Shown: piece by piece, positions 52,213 to 61,210 of the stretch
Numbering within the stretch: position 1 is the stretch's first letter
Layout: each line of letters starts with the position of its first letter
Assembly: GCF_019219065.1 (NCBI RefSeq)
Contig: NZ_JAHUWK010000009.1
Span: 1 to 64,000, forward strand
Origin: Duganella sp. sic0402
GTDB lineage: Bacteria; Pseudomonadota; Gammaproteobacteria; Burkholderiales; Burkholderiaceae_D
Length of the DNA stretch: 64,000 nt
Direction of reading: 5' to 3'
Notes under the pieces: model-generated
The model's input: the letters and a program-made list of their open reading frames with translations, nothing else
The model's database searches: none
Told to the model about the DNA's origin: nothing
Program-made: the position numbers and the translations under genes

Positions 52213-52942
52213 GATTGATGCGCGGTGCCGGCATCACATGCACCTTGCTCCACAGGCCGGCCCAGCCGGGCGGCCAGGTGATGTCCGGGCCGGCGTAGGG
52301 CGGCAGCGTGGCGCGCACCGGTATCACCGGCACCGGCGGCATCTCGGTCAGCGGGCCGCCATTGGGACGCTGCATGTCCAGGCTGTACATATAGCCTGGC
52401 AGCAAGGCGTCGCAGACGCTGGCGAACCAGGCGGTGTGATCCTCATCGCGGCCCAGCGCCTGCGCCAGTCCCTGCGGATCGAACCTGGCCAGCGCGTGGA
52501 TCAGCTCCTCGGTGGTGGCGCCGGGCGTATCGCCCCAGCCCATCACCGGATTGCTGTTGTAATCGGCGCCGGAGCCATACCAGCCTTCGCGCCACGGGCG
52601 CTGCATCCAGTCGCGCTGGCCGGCGAACAAATGCCAGCGCCAGTGCAGGCCGGACGGCTTAGGCCAGGAATACAGGTAAAGCTTTTGATAGCCGGCCTGG
52701 TGCAGCGCGCGCACCAGCGCCATCAGCCGCGCGTGCGGCATGCGGTCGGGCGGGGCGCGGCGGAACAGAATCGCCTCGCCGTCGGCGAACTGCACCTCAT
52801 CGGAGGACAGATTCAGATCGAGCGTGCGCGACTCGCTGCCGAAGCGGGCGGAGATCCAGCCGGTCAACAGATTGACCGTCGTGATCACGCCGTAGCCACG
52901 GTGGCGGTGGAAAATAACAGTGCCGGGAGCGAGCGCCTTCAT
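52175..52942 (-). CDS. Hypothetical protein with CarD/SH3-like N-terminus
   Basis: 255 residues from ATG 52942 (MKALAPGTVIFHRHRGYGVI). The first 60 residues look like a small SH3/CarD-type beta barrel (GTVIFHRHRGYGVITTVNLLTGWI). The rest is Trp- and Pro-rich (HWRWHLFAGQRDW, WREGWYGSGADYN) with no recognised family. Overlaps the convergent dehydrogenase by 38 bp. An AUG upstream would enter the gene at 53048 and is rejected. Function unknown. Confidence 0.7.
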   Translation of the reverse strand: MKALAPGTVIFHRHRGYGVITTVNLLTGWISARFGSESRTLDLNLSSDEVQFADGEAILFRRAPPDRMPHARLMALVRALHQAGYQKLYLYSWPKPSGLHWRWHLFAGQRDWMQRPWREGWYGSGADYNSNPVMGWGDTPGATTEELIHALARFDPQGLAQALGRDEDHTAWFASVCDALLPGYMYSLDMQRPNGGPLTEMPPVPVIPVRATLPPYAGPDITWPPGWAGLWSKVHVMPAPRINLTGVPDERSLDY

Positions 52943-53047
52943 AGTCTGCAAACGAACAAAGAAACCAGTGTAGACATAGTCCGGCCAAGTTTCCAGTCCG
53001 GCGTATAGGTTATGATGCGGATCTTTTAGATAGCTTGGATTTTTACC

Positions 53048-53533
53048 ATGACCCTGCGCATCCTGGCCACCGGCGGCACTTTCGACAAACACTACAACGA
53101 ACTCAACGGCACCCTGGGCTTCGCCGACAGCCATGTGCCGGACCTGCTGAAACGTTGCCGTCTGACCATCGATGTGGCGCTGGAGCAGCTGCCGCTGATG
53201 GATTCGCTGGACATGGTGGACGCCGACCGCGCGCGCATCCTGGCCTCATGCCAGGCGGCTACCGAAAAAGCCATCGTCATCATCCACGGCACCGACACCA
53301 TGCCGCAGACGGCCCAAGTGCTGGGCCCGGCCAACCTGGGCAAAACCATCGTGCTGACCGGCGCCATGATTCCGTATTCGATCGCCAACTCCGACGCCAT
53401 GTTCAACCTCGGCTTCGCCGCTGGCGTGGCGCAGACCCTGCCGCCGGGCGTCTACGTCGCCATGAACGGCAAAATCTTCGCCTGGGACAACGTCCAGAAA
53501 AACAAAGCGGCCGGCGTCTTCCAGCCGCTGTAA
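53048..53533 (+). CDS. Short asparaginase-domain protein
   Basis: 161 residues, only the N-terminal half of a type I/II L-asparaginase (about 330). It retains the first-Thr loop TGGTFDKHYN and the second catalytic loop HGTDTM with Thr and Asp. The C-terminal domain, which completes the intersubunit active site, is missing, so a stand-alone half protein is what is here; no stop or frameshift suggests decay. Single-domain asparaginase-like proteins are known in proteobacteria. Activity is uncertain. Confidence 0.82.
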   Translation: MTLRILATGGTFDKHYNELNGTLGFADSHVPDLLKRCRLTIDVALEQLPLMDSLDMVDADRARILASCQAATEKAIVIIHGTDTMPQTAQVLGPANLGKTIVLTGAMIPYSIANSDAMFNLGFAAGVAQTLPPGVYVAMNGKIFAWDNVQKNKAAGVFQPL

Positions 53534-53545
53534 CCCAATCCGGTT

Positions 53546-54442
53546 TTAGGCCTTGGCTTCGCCGCCGAGGGCTTCTACTACGTCGGCCATCAGCTTGGCC
53601 AGCTCGCCGGTCATCAGCATGAAGTCGCCGTCGAAGCGTTCGTCGTCGTTGCGCACGCCGGCGTCTTTTTCGTCCAGCACGTCCAGCGGTTTGATGCCCT
53701 TGATCGCCAGCGATTCGGTCAGCACGAAGGAGATCTTGCTGTCCCAGGTCATAGCCAGACGGGTGCACTGCTTGCCGGCAGCGATGTGGCGGCGCACTTC
53801 TTCCGGGTCCAGCGAGTGCTTGACATAGCGCACCGCAGCCTTGCTCTCGCCAGTGGCGCGCAGCTCGGTGTCCATGTCGACCGTGAAGCCGGCCGGCGCT
53901 TCGTCGGTTTGCAGCCACTCGGTCATCACGCCAACCGGCGAGCGCTGCACGCGCAGGCTTTCCAGCGGCATGCGGTCGACCGCCTTCAACAGCAGCTTGA
54001 TCACTTCATCGGCCTTGGCAGGCGAAGCGGCGTCCACCACCAGCCAACCGTTGACCGGATCGATCCAGGTCCAGACATTGCCACGGATCGAGAAGGCGCG
54101 CGGCAGCAGTTCGTCGGCCACGCGTTCCTTCAGTTCCTTCATGGCTTTCTTGCCCGGTGCGAAACCCTGGGCTTCTTCCATTTCAGCAGCGCGCGCCTTG
54201 GCGACCTGGTTGATGACCGAATTCGGCAGCAGTTTTTTCTCGGTGCCCAGCAGGATCAGCATTTGCTTGTTGACCACGTGCACCAGACCGCCGTTCGGAC
54301 GCGGCTTGTCCCAGCCCTGGCGCAGCAGCTCATTGCTGCTGGCCGGCGAGAATTCGTTACCCGCCAGCGCGGTTTCCAGTTGTTCGGGAGTGTAGGCCCA
54401 AGGGGCCGGCAGACGGTAAATCTGTAGATTCTTGAACCACAT
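53546..54442 (-). CDS. rdgC: Recombination-associated protein RdgC
   Basis: 298 residues, family length. Start MWFKNLQIYRL and the segments KPRPNGGLVHVVNKQMLILLGTEKKLLP and FSIRGNVWTWIDPVNGWLVVDAAS follow RdgC. It forms a ring-shaped dimer on DNA and limits RecA-dependent recombination. It lies 71 bp downstream of dinB on the same strand, so it may be read from the SOS-controlled dinB promoter. Confidence 0.96.
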   Translation of the reverse strand: MWFKNLQIYRLPAPWAYTPEQLETALAGNEFSPASSNELLRQGWDKPRPNGGLVHVVNKQMLILLGTEKKLLPNSVINQVAKARAAEMEEAQGFAPGKKAMKELKERVADELLPRAFSIRGNVWTWIDPVNGWLVVDAASPAKADEVIKLLLKAVDRMPLESLRVQRSPVGVMTEWLQTDEAPAGFTVDMDTELRATGESKAAVRYVKHSLDPEEVRRHIAAGKQCTRLAMTWDSKISFVLTESLAIKGIKPLDVLDEKDAGVRNDDERFDGDFMLMTGELAKLMADVVEALGGEAKA

Positions 54443-54513
54443 AAAGTTGACAGGCCTTGTTTCGGAAAATATTCAAAAGGAGCGCCATTTTACACGCTGC
54501 GCAACGCGCGGTC

Positions 54514-55662
54514 TCAGGCAAACAGATCACCTTGCACCGGTTGTCGCGCGCGCGCCATGGCGCCGGGCGGTTCGAGCGTGCTGGCGCGCACGCCCAGCAG
54601 GCGCAGCTTGCGTTGCAGCGGCACCCGTTTCAGACATTCGCGCGCCGCTTGCAGGATTGCGGCCGGCTCGGCCACCGGCTGCGGCAATGTCACGTTGCGG
54701 CTGACGATCTGAAAATCGTCATAGCGCAGTTTGATACTGATGGTGCGGCTGACGTAGCCCTTGCGCCGCAAATCCTCGGCCAGCCGCTCGCACAGCGTGG
54801 TCAGGATGCCGGACAGCGTGCCCCGGTCCTGGCGCGCGTGCAAGTCGCGCTCAAAGGTGGTTTCGCGGCTGATCGACTTGCTCTCGCGGCTGGTGGAAAT
54901 TTCCCGCTCGTCGACACCGTGCGATGCCCGCGCCAGCCACGCCGCGTAATGCGCGCCAAAATAATCCTGCAACAGTCCCTGGTCCGCCTGCGCCAGTTGG
55001 CCGATGGTTTCGATGCCCAGCGCCGCCAGCTTGGCGGTGGCCTTGGGACCGATGCCGTTCACCTTGCGCACATTCAGCGGCCAGATGCGCGCCGGGATAT
55101 CGTCAAAGCCCAGCACGGTCAGGCCGTCGGGCTTTTCCAGGTCGGAGCAGATTTTTGACAGCAGCTTGTTGGGCGTGATGCCGACCGAGCAGGTCAGCCC
55201 GGTGGCGTCGCGCACCGCCCGCTTGATGCGCGCGCCGAGTTCGCGCGTGTCGCCGTCGATATGGCTCAGGTCGGCAAAGATTTCATCGATGCCCCGGTCT
55301 TCGATGTCCGGCACGATGCTGGCCACCGCCTCCTTGAACAGCCGCGAGTAATGCCGGTAGGCGTCGAAATTGGCTGGCAGCAGGATGGCGTCTGGCGCCA
55401 GTTTGGCCGCCTTCATCATGCCCATCGCCGAACCGACGCCGAAGGCGCGCGCTTCATAGGTGGCTGTGGTAATCACGCCACGCCCGACATAATCACGCAA
55501 GCGCTTGAATACATAGGAACCATCGGCGCGCTGCTCGGGCGCATAGCCGCGCCCGCCAATCACCACCGGCTGCCCGCGCAGCTGCGGGTAGCTCAGCAGC
55601 TCGACCGATGCGAAAAAGGCATCCATGTCGATATGGGCAATGCGACGAGCGGTGTCAGCCAT
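54514..55662 (-). CDS. dinB: DNA polymerase IV
   Basis: 382 residues from ATG 55662 (MADTARRIAHIDMDAFFASVE). The Y-family palm starts with the catalytic Asp in HIDMDAFFASVE, and the second acidic pair is in SIDE-equivalent GIDEIFADLS. The HhH region reads VNGIGPKATAKLAALGIETIGQL. The C-terminus ends ARQPVQGDLFA, a beta-clamp-binding type motif (QGDLF). Error-prone lesion bypass polymerase. A perfect-type LexA box lies 15 bp upstream of the start, so it is SOS-controlled. Confidence 0.95.
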   Translation of the reverse strand: MADTARRIAHIDMDAFFASVELLSYPQLRGQPVVIGGRGYAPEQRADGSYVFKRLRDYVGRGVITTATYEARAFGVGSAMGMMKAAKLAPDAILLPANFDAYRHYSRLFKEAVASIVPDIEDRGIDEIFADLSHIDGDTRELGARIKRAVRDATGLTCSVGITPNKLLSKICSDLEKPDGLTVLGFDDIPARIWPLNVRKVNGIGPKATAKLAALGIETIGQLAQADQGLLQDYFGAHYAAWLARASHGVDEREISTSRESKSISRETTFERDLHARQDRGTLSGILTTLCERLAEDLRRKGYVSRTISIKLRYDDFQIVSRNVTLPQPVAEPAAILQAARECLKRVPLQRKLRLLGVRASTLEPPGAMARARQPVQGDLFA

Positions 55663-55677
55663 GGGCACGGCGGGATA

Positions 55678-55693
55678 CTGTAAATAAACACAG
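55678..55693. promoter_or_regulatory. LexA (SOS) box upstream of dinB
   Basis: CTG-TAAATAAACA-CAG, CTG-N10-CAG with an AT-rich middle, 16-31 bp upstream of the dinB start. It sits between dinB and the divergent binding protein (start 55743), which could also be affected. Confidence 0.88.
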
Positions 55694-55742
55694 TATCCAT
55701 GGAAAGCCGCCATCGCGCAAGGTCCGGGTGTACACTGGCTGC

Positions 55743-56582
55743 ATGAGCCTGCGTCTGACCACCATCTTGCTGGCATCGTGGCTGTCGCTTGCGGTTGCGC
55801 AAGCGACAGAACGCCAGCCCGCGTGCGCGCCGGTCACGGTCGGCGTCAGCGACCTGGGCTACTCATCCTATCTGGACGGCACCACCATCCGTGGCAGCAA
55901 TGTCGATGTGCTGGAAGAGATCGAAAAGCGCAGCGGCTGTCCGCTGCATATCCGCTGGTATCCGCGCAGCCGCCTGTACGCGCAATTCTTCAGCAAGGAA
56001 CTGGCGATGACCGGCGCCTCGCTGCGCACCGCCGAACGCGACCGCTACGGCACCTGGTTGCCCTACACCTATACCCATTTTGAGCTGGTGCTGCTGAACC
56101 AGCATGCCGGCAATTTCCGTAGCCTGGCCGAGTTCGTCGAGCGCAGCAATGCACGCCTGAACATCACCCGTGGTGTCTCCTACACGCCGGAAGCGCAGGC
56201 GCAGCTGGACCGGCTGCAACAGCAGGGGCGGCTGGAATACGTCAACGATTACGGCGTGGTGTTCCGCAAGATCCAGGCGGGACGCGCCGACGGCACGTTC
56301 GCGCCACCCACCATTCACCTGCTGAACCAGCGCCGCTTCGGCATGAGCGCCCGCATGCGCGCGGTCACGGTGACCGAATCGCCGCGCGCGATGGTGGGAC
56401 TGTATGTGTCCAGGCAAGTACCGCCGGAAACAGTGCAGCGCTATGCGGACGCGCTGCGCTCGATCGTGCTCGACGGGACCATGCAGAGATTCTACGAACG
56501 CTACCTCGGCGCCGACATCGCCCAGCGGCTGTTCCACGACGGCACGCGCGACATCCTCGACGCGCTGCCGCCACCGCGCTAG
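55743..56582 (+). CDS. Periplasmic substrate-binding protein, SBP_bac_3 type
   Basis: 279 residues with a signal peptide (MSLRLTTILLASWLSLAVA|QAT). Type II periplasmic-binding fold: VTVGVSDLGYSSYLDG..GSNVDVLEEIEKRSGCPLHIRWYPRSRL is the family 3 N-terminal lobe; the rest includes VTESPRAMVGLYVS. There is no permease or ATPase next to it, so it may be an orphan sensor or receptor component. Start at 55743 because the upstream frame crosses dinB's promoter region. Confidence 0.82.
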   Translation: MSLRLTTILLASWLSLAVAQATERQPACAPVTVGVSDLGYSSYLDGTTIRGSNVDVLEEIEKRSGCPLHIRWYPRSRLYAQFFSKELAMTGASLRTAERDRYGTWLPYTYTHFELVLLNQHAGNFRSLAEFVERSNARLNITRGVSYTPEAQAQLDRLQQQGRLEYVNDYGVVFRKIQAGRADGTFAPPTIHLLNQRRFGMSARMRAVTVTESPRAMVGLYVSRQVPPETVQRYADALRSIVLDGTMQRFYERYLGADIAQRLFHDGTRDILDALPPPR

Positions 56583-57841
56583 CGCAGCCTGACCGCACTC
56601 ACCACCAGCACCGCGCCGGCCAGCAGGCTGGCAGCAATCAGCGCCATGCCGGCGGCGGTACTATAGGTGGCGTCGCGGATCGCCCCCACCAGGTAGGGCG
56701 CGACAAAACCGGCCAGGTTGCCGATTGAGTTGATCATCGCAATCCCGGCCGCCGCCGCCGCGCCGCCCAGCATGGCGGTCGGCAGGCTCCAGAAAATCGG
56801 AAAAGTGCTGAGGATGCCCGCCGTGGCGACACTCAGCGCCGCCAGCGCGATCACGGTGTTATCGCTGTATAGCGTGGCCAGCAGCAGGCCCAGCGCGCCG
56901 GCCAGCGCCGCCACCGCGATATGCCAGCGACGCTCGCCGCTGCGGTCGGAATGGCGCGCCGCCAGCACCATGGTCACTGCCGCCACGCAATACGGCACCG
57001 CCGACAGCAGGCCGATATCGAACACATCGCTGACGCCGCTGTTTTTGATCAGCTGCGGCAGCCAGAAGCTGACGCCATACAAACCCATCACGCACAGGAA
57101 GTACACCAGCGCCAGCAGCCACACTTTACCGCTGCGGAAAACCTGCGCCAGCGGTAGGTGCTGATGCTGGCGTACATCGGCGGCGATGTCACGTTCCAGC
57201 AGCTGTTTGTCCGCCTCGCTGAGCCAGCGCGCGCTGCGGATGCCGTCATCCAGGTAGAACAAGGTCCATACGCCTATCGCCACCGACGGCAAGCCCTCCA
57301 GCAGGAACAGCCATTGCCAGCCATTCCACCCATACACGCCAGCGAAGCTCTTCATGATCCAGCCCGATAGCGGACCGCCGATCACGCCAGCCACCGCCAC
57401 GCCGCTCATGAACAGCGCCACCATGCGCGCACGCCGCCGCGCCGGATACCAGTAGGTCAGGTACAGGATGATGCCGGGGAAGAAGCCAGCCTCGGCCACC
57501 CCCAGCAGGAAGCGCAGCACATAGAAACCAAGGGCGCCGTTGGTGAACATCAGCGCCGCCGAGATCAGCCCCCAGCTGATCATGATGCGGGCGATCCAGC
57601 GGCGCGCGCCGACACGCGTCATCAACAGATTCGATGGCACCTCGAAAATAAAGTAGCCGATGAAAAAGATCCCGGCGCCGGCGCCATACACGGCGTCGCT
57701 GAACTGCAAGTCGGCCTGCATCTGCAATTTGGCGAAGCCGACATTGACCCGGTCCAGGTAGGCCGCCACAAAGCACAGGAACAGGAAAGGCATCAGCCGC
57801 CAGCTGACGCGTTTGTACAAGTTATCAAGGTTATCAGTCAT
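56579..57841 (-). CDS. MFS transporter, anion:cation symporter (ACS) type
   Basis: 420 residues with 12 hydrophobic segments. The start MTDNLDNLYKRVSWRLMPFLFLCFVAAYLDRVNVGFAKLQMQADLQ carries the ACS signature D-R-x-N-x-G near the first helix, and EVPSNLLMTRVGARRWIARIM matches the loop 2-3 motif. ACS carriers take up organic anions such as phthalate, tartrate or galactarate with protons. The substrate is not readable. Convergent overlap of 4 bp with the binding protein gene. Confidence 0.88.
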   Translation of the reverse strand: MTDNLDNLYKRVSWRLMPFLFLCFVAAYLDRVNVGFAKLQMQADLQFSDAVYGAGAGIFFIGYFIFEVPSNLLMTRVGARRWIARIMISWGLISAALMFTNGALGFYVLRFLLGVAEAGFFPGIILYLTYWYPARRRARMVALFMSGVAVAGVIGGPLSGWIMKSFAGVYGWNGWQWLFLLEGLPSVAIGVWTLFYLDDGIRSARWLSEADKQLLERDIAADVRQHQHLPLAQVFRSGKVWLLALVYFLCVMGLYGVSFWLPQLIKNSGVSDVFDIGLLSAVPYCVAAVTMVLAARHSDRSGERRWHIAVAALAGALGLLLATLYSDNTVIALAALSVATAGILSTFPIFWSLPTAMLGGAAAAAGIAMINSIGNLAGFVAPYLVGAIRDATYSTAAGMALIAASLLAGAVLVVSAVRLR

Positions 57842-57879
57842 GGTTGGAAAACAATTTTCTAAATAATTTACAAAACCTC

Positions 57880-57907
57880 TTGCGGAACTGAATCCGCCTC
57901 CTATAGA
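57880..57907 (+). promoter_or_regulatory. Promoter of the tRNA-Val/tRNA-Asp unit
   Basis: TTGCGG (57880-57885) and TATAGA (57902-57907) with a 16-bp spacer. Transcription would begin about 39 bases before tRNA-Val. Confidence 0.65.
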
Positions 57908-57952
57908 ATACGGCCTCGTTCAGCAGTTGTGACAAACGCTGATAAGTTTTCT

Positions 57953-58028
57953 GGGTGCTTAGCTCAGTTGGTAGAGCGGCGCCCTTACAAGGCGTAGGTC
58001 GGGAGTTCGAGCCTCTCAGCACCCACCA
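57953..58028 (+). tRNA. tRNA-Val (TAC)
   Basis: Acceptor arms GGGTGCT and AGCACCC fold, the D arm contains AGCTCAGTTGGTAGAGC, the anticodon loop CTTACAA gives anticodon TAC at 57986-57988, and the T loop TTCGAGCC is intact. CCA at 58026-58028 is encoded. Reads GUA, with wobble to other Val codons. Confidence 0.97.
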
Positions 58029-58051
58029 GTAAAACTTATGCAGAACGAATT

Positions 58052-58128
58052 GGAGCGGTAGTTCAGTTGGTTAGAATACCGGCCTGTCACGCCGGGGGTC
58101 GCGGGTTCGAGCCCCGTCCGCTCCGCCA
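58052..58128 (+). tRNA. tRNA-Asp (GTC)
   Basis: Acceptor arms GGAGCGG and CCGCTCC, D arm with TTCAGTTGGTTAGAA, anticodon loop CTGTCAC with GTC at 58086-58088, and T loop GGTTCGAGCCCC. CCA at 58126-58128 is encoded. It lies 23 bp after tRNA-Val, in one transcript. Confidence 0.97.
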
Positions 58129-58140
58129 ATATTCCGAAGA

Positions 58141-58168
58141 AGGCCCGATGTTCGCATCGGGCCTTTTT
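58141..58168 (+). terminator. Intrinsic terminator of the tRNA unit
   Basis: AGGCCCGATG-ttcg-CATCGGGCCT, stem of 10 bp with a UUCG tetraloop, then TTTT. It lies 13 bp after tRNA-Asp. Confidence 0.92.
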
Positions 58169-58206
58169 CATTTCCGCCTCAGTATTTTCATATATGCTGC
58201 CTGGCA

Positions 58207-59316
58207 ATGAAAACCTCCTATCAACGCTTTCGGCTCCGGCTGGCGCAGCACGCGCTGCTGCAATTTGCCACCAGCCTGCAAAGTTCGTTTGAATACATAC
58301 TGCTGGCCTTTGCGCCGGTGATACTGGGATTGCTCGCCTGTATCGCCTTGCCGGGACTGCTCGCCGCCACCCAGCCATGGCCGGAAGCGCTGGGATTGTT
58401 TGCCGGCCAGACCATACTGGCCAGCGCGCCGGTATGGCTGCTGCGCAAGCGCTTGCACCCGGCAGCGGTGCTGTTATGGACCAGGCCCTTGCCTGTGCCA
58501 GCGCGCGACCGCTGGCTGGCCGACGCGGCTGTCGCCGGCATGATCGTCGGCCCGCTCAGCCTGGCCTATTCCGTCTCCACCGCCATCTGGCTATATCAAT
58601 GGCCGGACTGGCTGAGACCGGTTGCGCCACAGGCGCTGCTGCTGACGCTCGCGTTGCTGGCCTGGCTGCTGTCTACCCTGACGCTGGCGCGGCGCTCGCG
58701 CATTCCCGCAGCGCGCAAGCCCGGCCGCAGCCGTCCCGCGCCCACCGTCTATCTGCCGTCACCGCGCGCGCCGGCCGCCGATGCGCCGCAAATCCGCCGG
58801 CTGGCATATTTCTGGCGACAGCTGTTCTGGCTGCCCTTCTGGCGCGCTGAAAACCCGGTTGGCGTCCAGCAAAGCTTGCTGCTGGCCGGCGCGCTATTCA
58901 GCATTGCCGTCTGGCTGTGGCGTCCGCCGATGATCCCGCCAGCGCTATGGGCCGCCTGCGCCGCGCTGCTGACCATGCTGCTGACGGATCGCGGCGACAA
59001 GGCAGTGGCCGAGCAAATCAGCCTGCTGCGGCCCATCGCCGCCAGTTGGCCGCTGAACGCCGCCACGCTGTACCGCCTGGCCATGCTGTTCACGCTGTTG
59101 CCCGCCGCCTGTGTGGTGGGCTGGTTCGCGCTGCTGACGCTGGGTCGCGACGCGCCAGGCTACAGCCACACCGTGGCCCTGGTCTGGCTGTGCTTTGTGG
59201 CGCTGGCCCAGATAGCGCTGATTACGCTGCGCCAGCTCAGCACGCGCGGCCGCGTCGGTTTGATTATCGGCGCCATCATTATCCTGACTGCCATCGGAAG
59301 CGAATTATGGAATTAA
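58207..59316 (+). CDS. Multi-pass membrane protein, probable ABC transporter permease
   Basis: 369 residues with about ten hydrophobic segments and a Pro-rich loop at about 165-195. No named permease family is recognised. Its last 10 bp overlap the ABC ATPase gene, so the two are coupled and probably form one exporter or lantibiotic/bacteriocin-immunity-like ABC system. Low confidence in the substrate. It begins 38 bp after the tRNA terminator. Confidence 0.75.
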   Translation: MKTSYQRFRLRLAQHALLQFATSLQSSFEYILLAFAPVILGLLACIALPGLLAATQPWPEALGLFAGQTILASAPVWLLRKRLHPAAVLLWTRPLPVPARDRWLADAAVAGMIVGPLSLAYSVSTAIWLYQWPDWLRPVAPQALLLTLALLAWLLSTLTLARRSRIPAARKPGRSRPAPTVYLPSPRAPAADAPQIRRLAYFWRQLFWLPFWRAENPVGVQQSLLLAGALFSIAVWLWRPPMIPPALWAACAALLTMLLTDRGDKAVAEQISLLRPIAASWPLNAATLYRLAMLFTLLPAACVVGWFALLTLGRDAPGYSHTVALVWLCFVALAQIALITLRQLSTRGRVGLIIGAIIILTAIGSELWN

Positions 59317-59912
59317 GAATCGACCAGCTCGACTTTGAATACGCCAGCCGCCCGCTGTTCCGGCAATACAGCCTGACGCTGGGCGCCGGCGTCACCTGGC
59401 TGCGTGGCGACAACGGCGCCGGCAAAACCACACTGCTGAAACTGGCTGGCGGCGCGCTGACGCCGCATGCCGGCCACATCTGGCTGGACGACATCGAAGT
59501 CCACGCCCAGCCGCTGGCCTACCGTCTGCACTGCTACTACTGCGGCGGCGATACGCCGCAACTGCCGTGGCTGACCGTGCGCGAAGTGCTGGACATGCAT
59601 ATGTCGCTGTACACCGGCGCCGAGGTGGATGCGCTCAACCGCGAGCTGGCCGCCTTTCACCTGACACCAGCGCTGGACCAGCCGGTGACCACGCTATCGC
59701 TGGGCCAGCACAAGAAGATGCAGCTGGCGCTGGCCCTGTCGCTGCCGGTGCGCCTGCTGCTGATTGACGAGCCTTTCAACGGACTCGATGTGGATGCGGT
59801 CGCCTACCTGCGCCAGCAGCTGTCCGCACCGGCGCGGCTGGCGCGCCAGGTGATCCTGCTGACCAGCCATCTCGATCCGCAACTACCGCTGACAGGCAGC
59901 GTGCAACTTTAG
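59307..59912 (+). CDS. ABC transporter ATP-binding protein
   Basis: 201 residues from ATG 59307; a longer frame upstream is inside the permease gene. Walker A GDNGAGKTTLLK, signature TTLSLGQHKK (an LSGGQ variant), Walker B LLLIDEPFNGLD, H-loop LLTSH. Short compared with the usual 230-250, as in small exporters. Coupled to the permease by a 10-bp overlap. Confidence 0.9.
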   Translation: MELRIDQLDFEYASRPLFRQYSLTLGAGVTWLRGDNGAGKTTLLKLAGGALTPHAGHIWLDDIEVHAQPLAYRLHCYYCGGDTPQLPWLTVREVLDMHMSLYTGAEVDALNRELAAFHLTPALDQPVTTLSLGQHKKMQLALALSLPVRLLLIDEPFNGLDVDAVAYLRQQLSAPARLARQVILLTSHLDPQLPLTGSVQL

Positions 59913-61210
59913 GCCGCCACGCTGCGCAGCGCGGCGCTCAGCCGGTCGACCTCGGCTTCCATGGTGAAGATCGATGGCGTCGCACGCACACAGGCGCCAG
60001 CCGCCAATCCATCGCGTTCGACGGTGAACACACCATGCTCCTTTAACAGCCGGCGCGCCAGCACGACGTTATCCGCCATCGCGCCACGGCCACGCAGGCG
60101 GAACGAGGCAATCGCGCTGCTCAGGCGCGGATCGTCCGACGCCAGCAGTTCCAGCCTGGGCAGATCGCGCACCGCGTCCAGCCAGCGCTTGCGCAGCCGT
60201 GCCAGCCGCGCCTGCTTGTACGCCACGCCTATCTGTTCGTGCAGGTCCAGCGCCAGCGGCAAGGCCAGGTAAGCGGCAAAGTTGATGGTGCCGGTGTGCA
60301 CCCGCGTGCGGATATCGCCGCGATCTTTCTCGCCCATGTAGGGATCGATGTCCTGCACCCGGCCACGGCGGATGTAGATCGCGCCCACGCCTATCGGTGC
60401 ACCGATCCACTTGTGCAGATTGATGCCGGCAAAGTCAGCCTGCAAATCGGGGATGCGCATATCCAGCTGGCCAAAACCGTGCGCGGTATCGACAATGGCG
60501 TCTATGCCGCGCTCGCGCGCCATGCGGCTGATCTCGGCCACCGGCAGCACCATGCCATTGCGGTGGTTGACGTGCGTTAGCAGCATCATCTTCAGCTTCG
60601 GATAGCGCGCCATCGCCTGCGCATAGCAATCGATCACGGCTTGATAAGTGGCCGGCTCCGGCATCGCAATCGATACCACTTCAACACCGCGCCGCTGCTT
60701 CAGCCAGTGCAGCGTGGTGATCATATTGTCGTAGTCGATGTCGGCGCACAGCACCACATCGCCCGGCTTCAGCTGGTTATAGCCGCTGATCAGGATTTGC
60801 AATGCTTCGGTGGCGCCGCGCGTGAACACGATCTCGTCTTCCGCCACGCCCAGCGACTGCGCGGCGCGGCGGCGGGCCGCATGGTAGGCGGGCGGAAACG
60901 TCGTGCGGCCGTAGTAAGAGTTGCCGCGATTGACCTCGGCCACATGCCGCTCATACGCCGCCAGCACCGGGCGCGACATCGAGCCCCAGAAGGCGTTGTC
61001 CAGCATGGTGACTTCATTGGTGATGTCGTATTGCGCGGCGATTTGCCGCCAGTATGATTCGTCCGCCGCGACTTCCTGCGGCGTGCCAGCCGGACGTGCC
61101 GGCATGGCCGGCAGCGTGGACGCGGACGCTGCCAGCGCCACCGAAGGCGCCAGCGGCAGCAGCGCGCCGGCCTTCAGCCAGGTGCGGCGTTGCGGATCCG
61201 CTGCGCTCAA
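59909..61210 (-). CDS. Tat-exported class V aminotransferase (isopenicillin-N epimerase-like)
   Basis: 433 residues. N-terminal Tat-type leader QRRTWLKAGALLPLAPSVALA (the twin Arg at 8-9). The core is an aminotransferase class V fold with the PLP lysine in INLHKWIGAPIGVG, the phosphate-binding FTRGATEALQILISGYN, and VDTAHGFGQLD. Export of a PLP enzyme is rare but known for CefD-like proteins of this leader type. Its ATG overlaps the TonB receptor stop (ATGA), so it works beside a nutrient receptor; processing of a peptide or amino-acid substrate is an inference. Confidence 0.85.
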   Translation of the reverse strand: MSAADPQRRTWLKAGALLPLAPSVALAASASTLPAMPARPAGTPQEVAADESYWRQIAAQYDITNEVTMLDNAFWGSMSRPVLAAYERHVAEVNRGNSYYGRTTFPPAYHAARRRAAQSLGVAEDEIVFTRGATEALQILISGYNQLKPGDVVLCADIDYDNMITTLHWLKQRRGVEVVSIAMPEPATYQAVIDCYAQAMARYPKLKMMLLTHVNHRNGMVLPVAEISRMARERGIDAIVDTAHGFGQLDMRIPDLQADFAGINLHKWIGAPIGVGAIYIRRGRVQDIDPYMGEKDRGDIRTRVHTGTINFAAYLALPLALDLHEQIGVAYKQARLARLRKRWLDAVRDLPRLELLASDDPRLSSAIASFRLRGRGAMADNVVLARRLLKEHGVFTVERDGLAAGACVRATPSIFTMEAEVDRLSAALRSVAA

